Source: Hymenobacter nitidus (GTDB lineage: Bacteria; Bacteroidota; Bacteroidia; Cytophagales; Hymenobacteraceae). Taken from it: a DNA stretch of 64,000 bases. A program made the position numbers and the translations under genes. The stretch covers positions 1-64,000 of the forward strand of contig NZ_JAJADQ010000006.1 in assembly GCF_020447315.1 (NCBI RefSeq). Reading direction: 5' to 3'. Below the pieces are notes generated by a model, which was not told the DNA's origin, searched no databases, and worked only from the letters and a program-made list of their open reading frames with translations. Below are positions 51,740-60,788 of this stretch, in pieces (positions within the stretch are counted from its first letter, which is position 1; each line of letters begins with the position of its first letter).

Positions 51740-53587
51740 ATGCAGATTACCCAGCAGCCTACCAGTCCGGTGCTTCTCGAAAACCTGGCCGACTCGACCA
51801 GTATTCTGTTGAGCTTTCGGGAAGATGTTCCCAATCCGCAGCGCCGGCCGCTCAATGTAGCCCTGGTAATTGACCGCAGCGGCAGCATGGCCGGCGCCCC
51901 GCTGAAGCACGCCCTGAAAGCCGCCGCCGACTTCGTGGACCGCCTCACGGCCGACGACCGGCTGAGCGTGGTGGTGTACGACGACGTGGTAAACACCCTG
52001 CTGGACGCCACGCTGGTAACCGACAAGGAGGCCATCAAAGCCCTGCTGAAAAGCGTGCGGGCCGGGGGTATTACCAACCTGAGCGGGGGCTGGCTGCGGG
52101 GCTGCGAATTGGTAGCCAAGCACAAAACCGACAAGCACGTAAACCGCGTGCTGCTGCTCACCGACGGGCAGGCCAACCACGGCATCACCAACTCCGAAGT
52201 GCTGATTGCCACGGCCGGCAAAAAGGCCGAGGAGGGCATTTCCACCACCACGCTGGGCTTTGGGGCCCACTTCGAGGAAGATTTGCTGATCGGCATGGCC
52301 CGGGCCGCCGGGGGCAATTTCTACTTCATTCAGTCCCTGGACGATGCCGCCGACGTGTTCGGTATCGAGCTGGACAGCCTCAAGGCTATTGCCGCTCAGA
52401 ATCTGACCGTCACGCTCACGCCCATCGGGCAAACCCAGATAACGGACGTGCTCAGTCTGGCTCGGGTAGAGCCCCAGGACGGCGGCCGGCTGGTGTTGCA
52501 GCTCGGTGATGTGCACGAGAACGAAGACAAGCTGCTGGGCCTGCAACTGCAGCTGCCGGCCCTGAACACGGGCAGCCACCAGCTGCTGCACGTGGCCTAC
52601 CGCGCCGACGCCATTCGGGCGGGCAGCATCGAGGCCATTGCCGGGGAGCACATCGTGCAGATAACGGCCGGCAGCATCGACGCCGTAGCCGCGGCCGCCG
52701 ATGGGGGCGTTACGATGGACCTGGCCCGCCTGCGCATTGCCCGCGACAAAGAGCAGGCCGTGGATATGGCCGATGCCGGGCAGCATGCCGAAGCGGAGGC
52801 GCTGCTCAGGCAGCTGGTGGCCGATCTGACGGCCAAGGGCTTGCACGAGCACTTCGAAGTTGCCGAGGAAATCGACCAGATCAACCACTACGCCCAGCGC
52901 ATTGCCAGCCGCCACCTCGACAACGAGAGCCGCAAGGAGTTGCGCGACCAGGCCTTCCAGGGCCGCCGGGCCCGCGTCGAACTGTCGGGCCGCGGCGTGA
53001 GCGTGGACCAGGCCGCCCACGCCCTGCCCGTGGTGACGGAAGCCGGCTCCGGCGTGGAGCTGGTATGCTTCCGGGAAGGCGGTAAGCTGCGCGTGCGGGT
53101 GGTGTCGCCGGGCTACGACGACTTGAACATCCAGTTTCCGCGGGCTATTCGGGCCGAGGGAGCCCACTACATTGTGGAGGAGCTGGAACGCAGCCTCGAC
53201 GGTACTTTTTACCGCGCCAAGGGTAACATTACCCGCCTCGTGCGGCCCGGCGAAACCGACGCCCTGGCCGGCGGCCACTACGGCGGCTCATCGCGCAGCA
53301 CCAGTAGCAGCGCCAGCTCCCGCCCGGCCAAGCCGGCGACGACCCTGGCCGACCTGGAAGAAACCGACACCATCGGCTCGGGCATCCTGATTCAGTGCGT
53401 GAAAGACGGCAGCAAGCTGCGGGCCCGGGTGGTGAGCGACGGATTCGACCCCAACTGGAACATGCGCTTCCCCCGCGGCATCCGCGACGAAAGCACGCTG
53501 TTTGTGGTAGAGCAGGTAAATACGGCCCCGGACGGCAAATCATACATTGCCAGCGGCGACATCAAGCGCTTCGTGCAAACCACCTAG
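51740..53587 (+). CDS. VWA-domain protein with duplicated C-terminal unit
   Basis: A 615-residue protein without signal peptide. Residues 38-230 are a von Willebrand A domain with an intact MIDAS: DRSGSM at 45-50, a threonine at 112 and TDG at 141-143. A middle beta and helical region follows. The C-terminus holds two copies of a unit of about 70 residues, near 448-515 and 545-613, sharing GSG, KLR(V/A)RVVS, FPR and then VE with a G(N/D)I(T/K)R end, joined by a Ser-rich linker. The unit is not one I can name. The gene lies 101 bases after the DUF6745-type gene, same strand, so it may belong to the same system. Confidence 0.88.
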   Translation: MQITQQPTSPVLLENLADSTSILLSFREDVPNPQRRPLNVALVIDRSGSMAGAPLKHALKAAADFVDRLTADDRLSVVVYDDVVNTLLDATLVTDKEAIKALLKSVRAGGITNLSGGWLRGCELVAKHKTDKHVNRVLLLTDGQANHGITNSEVLIATAGKKAEEGISTTTLGFGAHFEEDLLIGMARAAGGNFYFIQSLDDAADVFGIELDSLKAIAAQNLTVTLTPIGQTQITDVLSLARVEPQDGGRLVLQLGDVHENEDKLLGLQLQLPALNTGSHQLLHVAYRADAIRAGSIEAIAGEHIVQITAGSIDAVAAAADGGVTMDLARLRIARDKEQAVDMADAGQHAEAEALLRQLVADLTAKGLHEHFEVAEEIDQINHYAQRIASRHLDNESRKELRDQAFQGRRARVELSGRGVSVDQAAHALPVVTEAGSGVELVCFREGGKLRVRVVSPGYDDLNIQFPRAIRAEGAHYIVEELERSLDGTFYRAKGNITRLVRPGETDALAGGHYGGSSRSTSSSASSRPAKPATTLADLEETDTIGSGILIQCVKDGSKLRARVVSDGFDPNWNMRFPRGIRDESTLFVVEQVNTAPDGKSYIASGDIKRFVQTT

Positions 53588-54004
53588 GTGGTTTAAGTGG
53601 TAGTCGATACGCCGCCGGGCTGCTCAGTAGCAGCGGTGGCCGGGCGGCTTGTTAACTGCCCGGCCGACTAAATCAGGCGCCACGACGAGTTCGGCCAATA
53701 GGGCGCTCCAACACTGGGGCGTCCTTTTTTTATGGCCCTACTTCAAACTGCGGCCACTGCCGGGACTAATGACATAATCTTAACACCCAATTACGGAGAG
53801 GGGCCGGCCGCTTTTCTTATCTTCATTAGATATAGACGATTGTTGTTTTTCAAACCTCAACCTTAAGACAGTCTTCTCTTTACGTTTTCCGCGTGCTTAC
53901 CTGCGCCCTATTTTCCACTGCTGCCTTCGGCCTGATGTCGGCGGCACTTCACCTACGGCAACGCCGCCTCAGTTCTATGTTCCACAACCTCTACCTGCTT
54001 TCCT
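53588..54004. other. 417-base region: terminator and leader, no gene
   Basis: After the VWA stop comes a hairpin terminator (53701-53731), then AT-richer DNA that probably carries the promoter and a leader of the next gene. No TAnnTTTG exact match was found; TTATCTTCATTAG near 53820 is the nearest. No open frame here looks coding. Confidence 0.5.
53701..53731 (+). terminator. Terminator after the VWA gene
   Basis: A 9-base stem with G-T pairs (GGGCGCTCC / GGGGCGTCC), a 6-base loop and a T7 run. Confidence 0.65.
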
Positions 54005-57000
54005 ATGAAAACACTTCTCCGTGTTGCGCGGCCCGCCGGCCGCCAGATCCGCCCCTCGACGGTTAGGCTGCAACTGGCCCTGCTGATGCTTTTGCTGAGT
54101 TTGCTGGCCCTCACGGCCACAGGTCAGACCTTCCCCGCGGGCTTCAACCAGGTGCAGGTGACCAATGGCATCAGCAACCCTACGGTGCTGGCCTTTGCCC
54201 CCGACGGGCGCATTTTCGTGGGCGAGCAGGGCGGCGCCCTGCGCGTTATCAAAAACGGCAGCCTGCTGGCCGCACCCTTCGTGCGGCTGAGCGTGAATTC
54301 GAGCGGCGAACGGGGCCTGATCGGCATTGCCCTCGACCCGAATTTCAGCGCCAACGGCTATATCTACTTGTATTACACGGTCAGCACGGCGCCGCTGCGC
54401 AACCGCATTAGCCGCTTCACGGCTGCCGGCGACGTGGCCGTGGCGGGCAGCGAAGTGGTGGTGCTGGAGCTGGACCCGCTCAGCTCGGCTACCAACCACA
54501 ACGGCGGAGCCATGAGCTTCGGACCCGACGGCAAGCTCTACGTGGCCATCGGTGAAAACGCCAACGGCAGCCACGCCCAGAACCTGGACACCTACCACGG
54601 CAAGTTTCTGCGCATCAACCCCGACGGCTCGGTGCCGGCCGGTAACCCCTTCCCCACCGGCTCGGAGCAGCGCCGCCGCGTGTGGAGCTACGGTCTGCGC
54701 AACCCCTACACGTTTGCTATTCACCCCACCACGGGCCGGATGTTCCTCAACGACGTGGGCCAGAACACCTGGGAGGAAATTGACGACGCCACCACCGGGG
54801 GCCGCAACTTCGGCTGGCCCGCCACCGAAGGCGCCACTACGGCCACCGGCGTGACCAGCCCCGTGTTCAGCTACCCCCACGGCACCGGCGACGGGCGGGG
54901 CTGCGCCATTACGGGCGGCACCTTTTTCAACCCGGCCAGTACCAACTACCCGGCTTCCTACGCGGGCAAGTACTTCTACCAGGACTTGTGCAACCAGTGG
55001 ATCAACTACATTGACCTCTCGGGCAGCACGCCGGTGCGCTCGGCCTTTGCCACGGCCCTGCCCGGCAACGCGGTAGGCCTCACCACCGGCCTCGACGGCA
55101 ACCTCTACTACCTGAGCCGCAGCGCCGGGGCCCTGTACAAAGTCGTGTATACGCCCTCGACCAGCGCGCCCGTCATTACCGGGCAGCCCGCCAACGTGAG
55201 CGTGGCCCCGGGTCAGGCGGCTTCGTTTCGGGTAACGGCTACCGGCACGACCCCGCTGAGCTACCAGTGGCAGAAGAACGGCGTGAACATCACGGGTGCC
55301 ACTAGTGCTACTTACACCCTGGCCAGCGTAGCGGCAGCCGACGCCGGTCAGTACCGCGCTGTAGTCACCAACGCCGTGGGCACAGCCACCAGCACCGCCG
55401 CTACCCTGACCGTAACGACGCCTAACACCGCGCCTACGGCCCAGATTCTGACCCCGACCGAGGGCACTACCTACGTGGCCGGCACCACCATTACCTTCTC
55501 GGGCGAGGCCACCGACCCGGAGCAGGGCACCCTGCCGGCTAGCGCCTTCAGCTGGCGGGTCGATTTTCACCACGACACCCACGTGCACGACGGCACAGCG
55601 TTCAACCAGGGTTTGAAAACCGGCTCGTTCGCCATTCCCAACACCGGAGAAACAGCCGCCAACGTGTGGTACCGCCTCATCCTGACCGTGACGGACGCCG
55701 GCGGGCTGACCTCCACGGTGTTCCGCGACATTTACCCGCGCACCTCAGTGCTGAGCCTCGCCACTAACCCGGCCGGCCTGCGCCTCACCCTCGACGGGCA
55801 GCCCCTGACCACGCCCGCCACTGTGACCAGCGTGGAAGGCGTGCTGCGCACCCTGGGCGTGGTGAGTCCGCAGACGGTGAACGGGGTAACGTACGAGTTT
55901 ACCGGCTGGAGCCAGGGCGGCACGGCGACCCAAACTCTGCCGACGCCCACCGCCGATGCTACCTACACGGCCAGCTTTCGGGTGGTGCCCGCCGGGCAAT
56001 CTGTGACCAGCTTCACGCTGCTCGATGCCGACACCGACCAGCCCATTGCCGGCTACGACCCGCTGCCGGCCGGGGCCGTGCTCAACCTGGCGACGCTGCC
56101 CTCGCGCAACCTCAGCATCCGGGCCAATACCAACCCGGCCACGGTGGGCAGCGTGCGGTTTGCCTACGATGGCAACGCCAACTTCCGAACGGAAAACACG
56201 CCGCCCTACGCCCTGGCCGGCGACAATGGTCCGACTGATTACTTGCCCTGGACGCCCACCGTGGGCAGCCATACCCTGACGGCTACGCCCTACACCGCTA
56301 CAGCCGCCACCGGCACGGCCGGCCAGGCCCTGACGGTGGCCTTCACCGTGACGGATGCTACGCTACGCACGCCCGAAAACCCGACCAATACCGTGGCGGG
56401 CCTCAATTACGGCTACTACGAGGGCACGGGCTGGAGCGTGCTGCCTACCTTCTCAACTCTGACGCCGGCCAAAACCGGCTCGGTAGCGGGCTTCGACCTG
56501 AGCCCGCGCAGCCGGGAGGAAAACTTTGCTTTCCGCTACACCGGCTACGTGCGGGTGCCGGCCGACGGGGTCTACACGTTCTACACCACTTCCGACGATG
56601 GCAGCCAGCTTTTTATTGGCAGCCAGCTGGTAGTGAACAACGACGGACTGCACGGAGCGGCCGAAAAGTCGAGCACGATTGGGCTGCGGGCGGGCGTACA
56701 TGCCATTACCGTCACCTTCTTTGAGCGCACCGGCTCCCAGGTGCTGAGCGTGAGTTACGCCGGGCCGGGCTTGACCAAGCAAATAGTACCCGGCGCGGCG
56801 TTGTCGCGGCCCGGCAGTGCGCCGGCAGCCGTGTATCTGTCGGACCTGAACTGGACGGCGGCCAGCAGCGGCTGGGGCCCCGTGGAGCGGGACGGCAGCA
56901 ACGGGGAGCTGGACCCGGCCGACAGCAAAACTATTAGCCTGGACGGCGTTACCTATGCCAAAGGCCTGGGCGTGCACGCCGCTTCCAATATAACATATTC

Positions 57001-57559
57001 CTTAAAAGGGGCCTACAGCCGCTTTCTGAGCGACCTGGGCGTGGATGACGAAGTCGGCAATAACGGCAGCGTCGTGTTTCAGGTGTATCTGGATGGCACG
57101 CTGGCTTACGAAAGCAGCCGGCTGACCGGCAGCTCGGCCACGGCCCGCCTCGACCTGAACGTCAGCGGCAAAAACGAGCTGCGTCTGGTTGTTACCAACG
57201 CCGGGGACGACAACAGCTACGACCACGCCGACTGGGCCGGAGCCCGCCTGCTGCCGGCCACCGAAGCCCAACCAGCACTACGGGCCACTACTCCAAAGCT
57301 GAAGGCGTTGCCCTTTGCCCTGTACCCCAACCCGGCCACCTCGTTCGTGAACCTGAGTTTGCGGCTGCCCGAAGCTCAAACCGTGCGCGTGACGGTGCTC
57401 GACGCGCTGGGGCGGCAGCTGCTCGACACTACCCTTGCAGCCGCCGCGGGCCGGAGTGAGCTGCCCGTGCCCTTGCGGGGCCTGGCGCCGGGGGTGTATC
57501 TGCTGACGGTGCAGGCCGGCACAAGTACCAGTACCCAGCGCCTGGTGGTAGCCGAATAG
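54005..57559 (+). CDS. Secreted PQQ sugar dehydrogenase-like protein with Ig, PA14, NPCBM and T9SS domains
   Basis: An 1184-residue exported protein. A long signal (to about 41) leads into a beta-propeller of the glucose/sorbosone dehydrogenase type (about 45-380) with NHNGGAMSFGPDGKLYVAIGE and a conserved RNPYTFAIHP. Then come an Ig-like domain (about 385-472), further beta domains, a PA14 domain (about 795-920, RYTGYVRVPADGVYTFYTTS), an NPCBM domain (about 942-1082, GLGVHAASNITY) and a type IX sorting domain (1100-1184, FALYPNPATSFVNLSL). It is probably carried to the cell surface by the T9SS, where PA14 and NPCBM may bind carbohydrate. The substrate is unknown. Confidence 0.92.
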   Translation: MKTLLRVARPAGRQIRPSTVRLQLALLMLLLSLLALTATGQTFPAGFNQVQVTNGISNPTVLAFAPDGRIFVGEQGGALRVIKNGSLLAAPFVRLSVNSSGERGLIGIALDPNFSANGYIYLYYTVSTAPLRNRISRFTAAGDVAVAGSEVVVLELDPLSSATNHNGGAMSFGPDGKLYVAIGENANGSHAQNLDTYHGKFLRINPDGSVPAGNPFPTGSEQRRRVWSYGLRNPYTFAIHPTTGRMFLNDVGQNTWEEIDDATTGGRNFGWPATEGATTATGVTSPVFSYPHGTGDGRGCAITGGTFFNPASTNYPASYAGKYFYQDLCNQWINYIDLSGSTPVRSAFATALPGNAVGLTTGLDGNLYYLSRSAGALYKVVYTPSTSAPVITGQPANVSVAPGQAASFRVTATGTTPLSYQWQKNGVNITGATSATYTLASVAAADAGQYRAVVTNAVGTATSTAATLTVTTPNTAPTAQILTPTEGTTYVAGTTITFSGEATDPEQGTLPASAFSWRVDFHHDTHVHDGTAFNQGLKTGSFAIPNTGETAANVWYRLILTVTDAGGLTSTVFRDIYPRTSVLSLATNPAGLRLTLDGQPLTTPATVTSVEGVLRTLGVVSPQTVNGVTYEFTGWSQGGTATQTLPTPTADATYTASFRVVPAGQSVTSFTLLDADTDQPIAGYDPLPAGAVLNLATLPSRNLSIRANTNPATVGSVRFAYDGNANFRTENTPPYALAGDNGPTDYLPWTPTVGSHTLTATPYTATAATGTAGQALTVAFTVTDATLRTPENPTNTVAGLNYGYYEGTGWSVLPTFSTLTPAKTGSVAGFDLSPRSREENFAFRYTGYVRVPADGVYTFYTTSDDGSQLFIGSQLVVNNDGLHGAAEKSSTIGLRAGVHAITVTFFERTGSQVLSVSYAGPGLTKQIVPGAALSRPGSAPAAVYLSDLNWTAASSGWGPVERDGSNGELDPADSKTISLDGVTYAKGLGVHAASNITYSLKGAYSRFLSDLGVDDEVGNNGSVVFQVYLDGTLAYESSRLTGSSATARLDLNVSGKNELRLVVTNAGDDNSYDHADWAGARLLPATEAQPALRATTPKLKALPFALYPNPATSFVNLSLRLPEAQTVRVTVLDALGRQLLDTTLAAAAGRSELPVPLRGLAPGVYLLTVQAGTSTSTQRLVVAE

Positions 57560-57578
57560 CGACCCTTCGCTCGTGAGC

Positions 57579-57626
57579 AAAGCCCGGCAGGGCGGGTCTT
57601 TGGGACTCGCCCTGCCGGGCTTTTTT
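57579..57626 (+). terminator. Terminator of the large secreted protein gene
   Basis: A long stem (AAAGCCCGGCAGGGCG against CGCCCTGCCGGGCTTT, extended by GGTC/GACT with one bad pair) followed by a T6 run. Confidence 0.88.
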
Positions 57627-57698
57627 CGGCCTGGCCCGGGCCGGCCGCTAACCTGAGTTTAGGGTAAATCGTGTATGTTCAGGCCTTAAAACTCCCGT

Positions 57699-58205
57699 AT
57701 GCCCCTGATTCGCCCCGCTACCGCCGCCGACCTTCCCGCCATTCTGAGCTTGGTAAGCCGCGTAGTGCCCCTGATGCAGGCCAGTGGCAACCAGCAGTGG
57801 AGCGCCGACTACCCCAACGAAGAAGTTTTCCGCCAGGATATAACCCACGAGCAGCTCTGGGTAGCCGAGCTGGCCGGGCAGGTAGTGGGCGTGGCGGCCC
57901 TCACCCAGGACCAGGATGCGGAATATGCCCAGGCCGACTGGGACGCCACCGAAACCGCTATTGTAACCCACCGCCTGGCCGTGGACCCTGATACCCAGGG
58001 CCAAGGCGTGGCCGCCGCTTTGCTGCAACAGGCCGAGCAGCTGGCCCGGGAACGGGGCCTGAAGTCGCTGCGGGTGGATACCAACTCGGAAAACGCAGCT
58101 ACTCAGCGGCTATTCCCCAAGCTGGGCTACCGCTTTGCGGGCGAAATCACGCTGGCATTTCGGCCGGGGCTGCGGTTTTTGTGCTACGAGAAGCGGCTGG
58201 GGTAA
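57699..58205 (+). CDS. GNAT-family N-acetyltransferase
   Basis: A 168-residue enzyme of the acetyl-CoA-dependent GNAT fold. It begins IRPATAADLPAILSLV, has HRLAVDPDTQGQGVAAALLQQAEQLA near 88-113 as the acetyl-CoA loop (motif A), and NSENAATQRLFPKLGYRF near 128. The acetylated substrate is unknown. Its stop is one base from the stop of the convergent APC permease, so neither gene has a terminator between them. Confidence 0.9.
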   Translation: MPLIRPATAADLPAILSLVSRVVPLMQASGNQQWSADYPNEEVFRQDITHEQLWVAELAGQVVGVAALTQDQDAEYAQADWDATETAIVTHRLAVDPDTQGQGVAAALLQQAEQLARERGLKSLRVDTNSENAATQRLFPKLGYRFAGEITLAFRPGLRFLCYEKRLG

Positions 58206-58206
58206 C

Positions 58207-59649
58207 TTAGGCGTCGAACGGCCACCGCTTCAAGCGGCGGCTCCAGAGCAGAAACACCCCCGTGCCCAGCAGCATCATGACCAGAGCAGCCAGCTGAAAG
58301 TAGAGCTTGAAGTGCAGGGTGCCCCAGGTTACCTCGGCCGGGGCAATGCCGCCGAAAACGGCCAGCCACACGACGATGGCCACCAGCACCGGCACCGGAT
58401 ACAGGGGCATTTTGAACGGCAGAGAGGCCGTGCCCCGCCGGCGGCGCAGCAGCATCAGCCCGACGGCCTGACCCACGAACTGTACCAGAATGCGCATGGC
58501 CAGAATAGCTGAGATGACCTCGCCCAGCTTAAAGAGCAGGCTGAAGACGAAGCCCACGCCCCCCAGAATCAGCAGCGACACGTGGGGAAAGTGCTTGGTG
58601 GGGTGGGTTTTGGCAAAGACCGGCAGAAACTCGCCGTCGGCCGCCGCCGCGTAGGGAATGCGGGAGTACCCCAGCAGCACCGCAAACAGGGAGGCAAAGG
58701 CCACCAGCAGCACCAGGGCCGTGGCCGCAGTGGCCGCCACTGGTCCGTAGAGGCGCTCCATGAATACGCTGATGATGAACTGCGACTTGTCGCCGGCCCC
58801 AGCTTGCCAGGCTTGCACCTCCTGCCACGGAATAACGGTGCCCACACTCCAGTTCAAGAGCAGATACAGCGCGGCAATGCCCAGAATGCTCAGGAAAATA
58901 CTGCGCGGAATTACCCGCTCGGGGTTCACGATTTCGGCGCCCAGGTGGCACACGTTGTAGTAGCCCAGGTAGGAATAGATAGTCTTGACGGCCGCCTGCC
59001 CCATGGCCGCCGACAGCAGCAGGCCCGTCAGGTGTCCATCCTGCCACGACAGCAGGCTGCCCAGGCCGCCGGCCGGAAACAGCTCGACCGGGTGGTTGGG
59101 GTGGGTAAGGCCGCCAAAAATCAGCCAGCCCATCAACCCCAGTACGCCCACCCAGAGCATCACGCCCAGCTTGCCAATATCCTCGATGCGGCGGTAGAGC
59201 AGCACGATGAGCAGCAGCACCACGCTGCCGGCCACCAGCTTGGGCTGCCACCACTCGGGCAGGGGCACGAGGTAGCTGAAGTACTGAGCGAAGCCGATGG
59301 CGCCCGAGGCCAGCACCAGCGGCGACTGAATCAGGGTTTGCCACACGTAGAGAAACGACATGAGCCGGCCCCACTTTTTCTCGCCGTAGGCCAGCTTCAG
59401 AAATTTGTAGCTTCCGCCCGCCTCGGGGTAGGCCGCACCCAGCTCGCTCCAGATCAGCCCGTCGACGGCAGCCAGGCCCGCGCCTACCAGCCAGGCCAGC
59501 AGAAAGTGCGGCCCCATGAAGCCCATGACTAGCGGCAAGGTCACGAAGGGCCCAATGCCCACCATGTCTATCATGTTCAGAGCCGTGGCCTGCACCAGGC
59601 CCAGACGGCGGCGCAGCGGGGCAGTCGTTTCGGTAGTAGTCGGGGTCAT
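58207..59649 (-). CDS. APC-family amino acid permease
   Basis: A 480-residue protein with about twelve helices and the APC family start (ATALNMIDMVGIGPFVTLPLVMG near 20, helix 1) and DGLIWSELGAAYPEAGGSYKFLK near 62. The ATG at 59649 is preferred because it matches the family start; 13 further residues upstream in frame do not. Amino acids or amines are the probable substrates; the exact one cannot be read. It converges with the GNAT gene. Confidence 0.92.
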   Translation of the reverse strand: MTPTTTETTAPLRRRLGLVQATALNMIDMVGIGPFVTLPLVMGFMGPHFLLAWLVGAGLAAVDGLIWSELGAAYPEAGGSYKFLKLAYGEKKWGRLMSFLYVWQTLIQSPLVLASGAIGFAQYFSYLVPLPEWWQPKLVAGSVVLLLIVLLYRRIEDIGKLGVMLWVGVLGLMGWLIFGGLTHPNHPVELFPAGGLGSLLSWQDGHLTGLLLSAAMGQAAVKTIYSYLGYYNVCHLGAEIVNPERVIPRSIFLSILGIAALYLLLNWSVGTVIPWQEVQAWQAGAGDKSQFIISVFMERLYGPVAATAATALVLLVAFASLFAVLLGYSRIPYAAAADGEFLPVFAKTHPTKHFPHVSLLILGGVGFVFSLLFKLGEVISAILAMRILVQFVGQAVGLMLLRRRRGTASLPFKMPLYPVPVLVAIVVWLAVFGGIAPAEVTWGTLHFKLYFQLAALVMMLLGTGVFLLWSRRLKRWPFDA

Positions 59650-59749
59650 AGGCGGTAAAAGTCGGATAAAAGCGGATTGTTCACCCAAGCAATATTAACC
59701 CCGCGTTGCCGGGTTGCGTACCACGGGTTCTTTCCCTCTGCTTTTCACT

Positions 59750-60688
59750 ATGGCCGGAAGCTCTTCAAAAATTGCCATTTACGGGGCCATCGGAGCCAAC
59801 ATTGCCATTGCCATCAGCAAGTTCGTAGCCGCCTTTTTCACCGGCTCGTCGGCCATGCTTTCCGAGGGCATTCACTCCCTGGTCGACAGCGGCAACGGCA
59901 TCCTGATTCTCTACGGCGTGAAGCAGGCCGAAAAGCCCGCCGACACCCGCCACCCATTCGGGCGCAGCAAGGAGCTGTACTTCTGGGCCCTGATTGTGGC
60001 CGTGCTGGTGTTTTCGGTGGGCGGCGGCATGTCGTTCTACGAGGGTATCGAGCACCTGAAGCATCCGGCCCCCATCACCGACCCTACCTGGAACTACTGG
60101 GTGCTGGGCCTCTCGCTCGTTTTTGAGGGCATTTCCTGCTTTCTGGCGTTCCGGGAGTTCAACAAAAGCCGGGGCGACGCCGGCTTCTGGGCCACGCTGA
60201 GGCGCAGCAAAGACCCCTCCGTATTTGCCATTCTGATGGAAGATCTGGCCGCGCTGCTAGGTCTGACCATTGCCCTGCTGGGCGTGTATTTCGGGCATTT
60301 GCTCAACAACCCTTACCTCGACGGCGGCGCCTCCATCTGCATTGGCGTACTGCTGGTGTCGGTGGCTATCTTCCTGATCTACAAAACCAAGGGCCTGCTC
60401 GTCGGCGAAGGCGTGGACGAGGAAACCCTGGCCAGCATCGACGCCATTGCCCGGGCCGAGGCCGCCGTGGAAACCGTCCGTACCCCGCTTACCAGCTACC
60501 TGGGCCCGGCCGACGTGGTGCTGGCCCTGGACGTGCAGTTCAAGCGCGACCTGACGGCCGGGCAGGTCGAGCAGGCCATCGACCGGCTGCAGGACGCCCT
60601 GCGGGCCAAGCACCCCGAGTTCAAGCGTATTTTCATCGAGGCCAAATCCCTGAGTCAGAAGCAGCGCCAGGCGGAAGCATTGGCCTAA
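59750..60688 (+). CDS. Cation diffusion facilitator family transporter
   Basis: A 312-residue protein with six helices and the CDF zinc/iron-type site SEGIHSLVDSGNGILILYG near 38 (histidine and aspartate) and a second site in AILMEDLAALLGLTIALLG near 160. The cytosolic C-terminal domain begins near 210. It exports divalent metal ions such as zinc, manganese or iron in exchange for protons. The ATG at 59750 starts 12 codons after an alternative in-frame start. It is divergent from the APC gene. Confidence 0.9.
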   Translation: MAGSSSKIAIYGAIGANIAIAISKFVAAFFTGSSAMLSEGIHSLVDSGNGILILYGVKQAEKPADTRHPFGRSKELYFWALIVAVLVFSVGGGMSFYEGIEHLKHPAPITDPTWNYWVLGLSLVFEGISCFLAFREFNKSRGDAGFWATLRRSKDPSVFAILMEDLAALLGLTIALLGVYFGHLLNNPYLDGGASICIGVLLVSVAIFLIYKTKGLLVGEGVDEETLASIDAIARAEAAVETVRTPLTSYLGPADVVLALDVQFKRDLTAGQVEQAIDRLQDALRAKHPEFKRIFIEAKSLSQKQRQAEALA

Positions 60689-60788
60689 CCTTGATTTCAG
60701 GCAGTATATTATTGCCGATTTCCGCTCTTATCATCTGCCGCATTCTTCTCCCACCCGGCGGTGGTTTTCTCTACGCAACCCCTTTCCT

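Noticed and set aside
51725..53278. Minus-strand open frame of 517 codons opposite the VWA gene
   Set aside because: The VWA reading has MIDAS motifs and repeats; the antisense frame has no domain and shadow composition.
53975..55588. Minus-strand open frame of 537 codons opposite the PQQ protein
   Set aside because: Very Gly/Ala/Arg-rich antisense frame with no motif; the plus strand encodes a clear multidomain protein.
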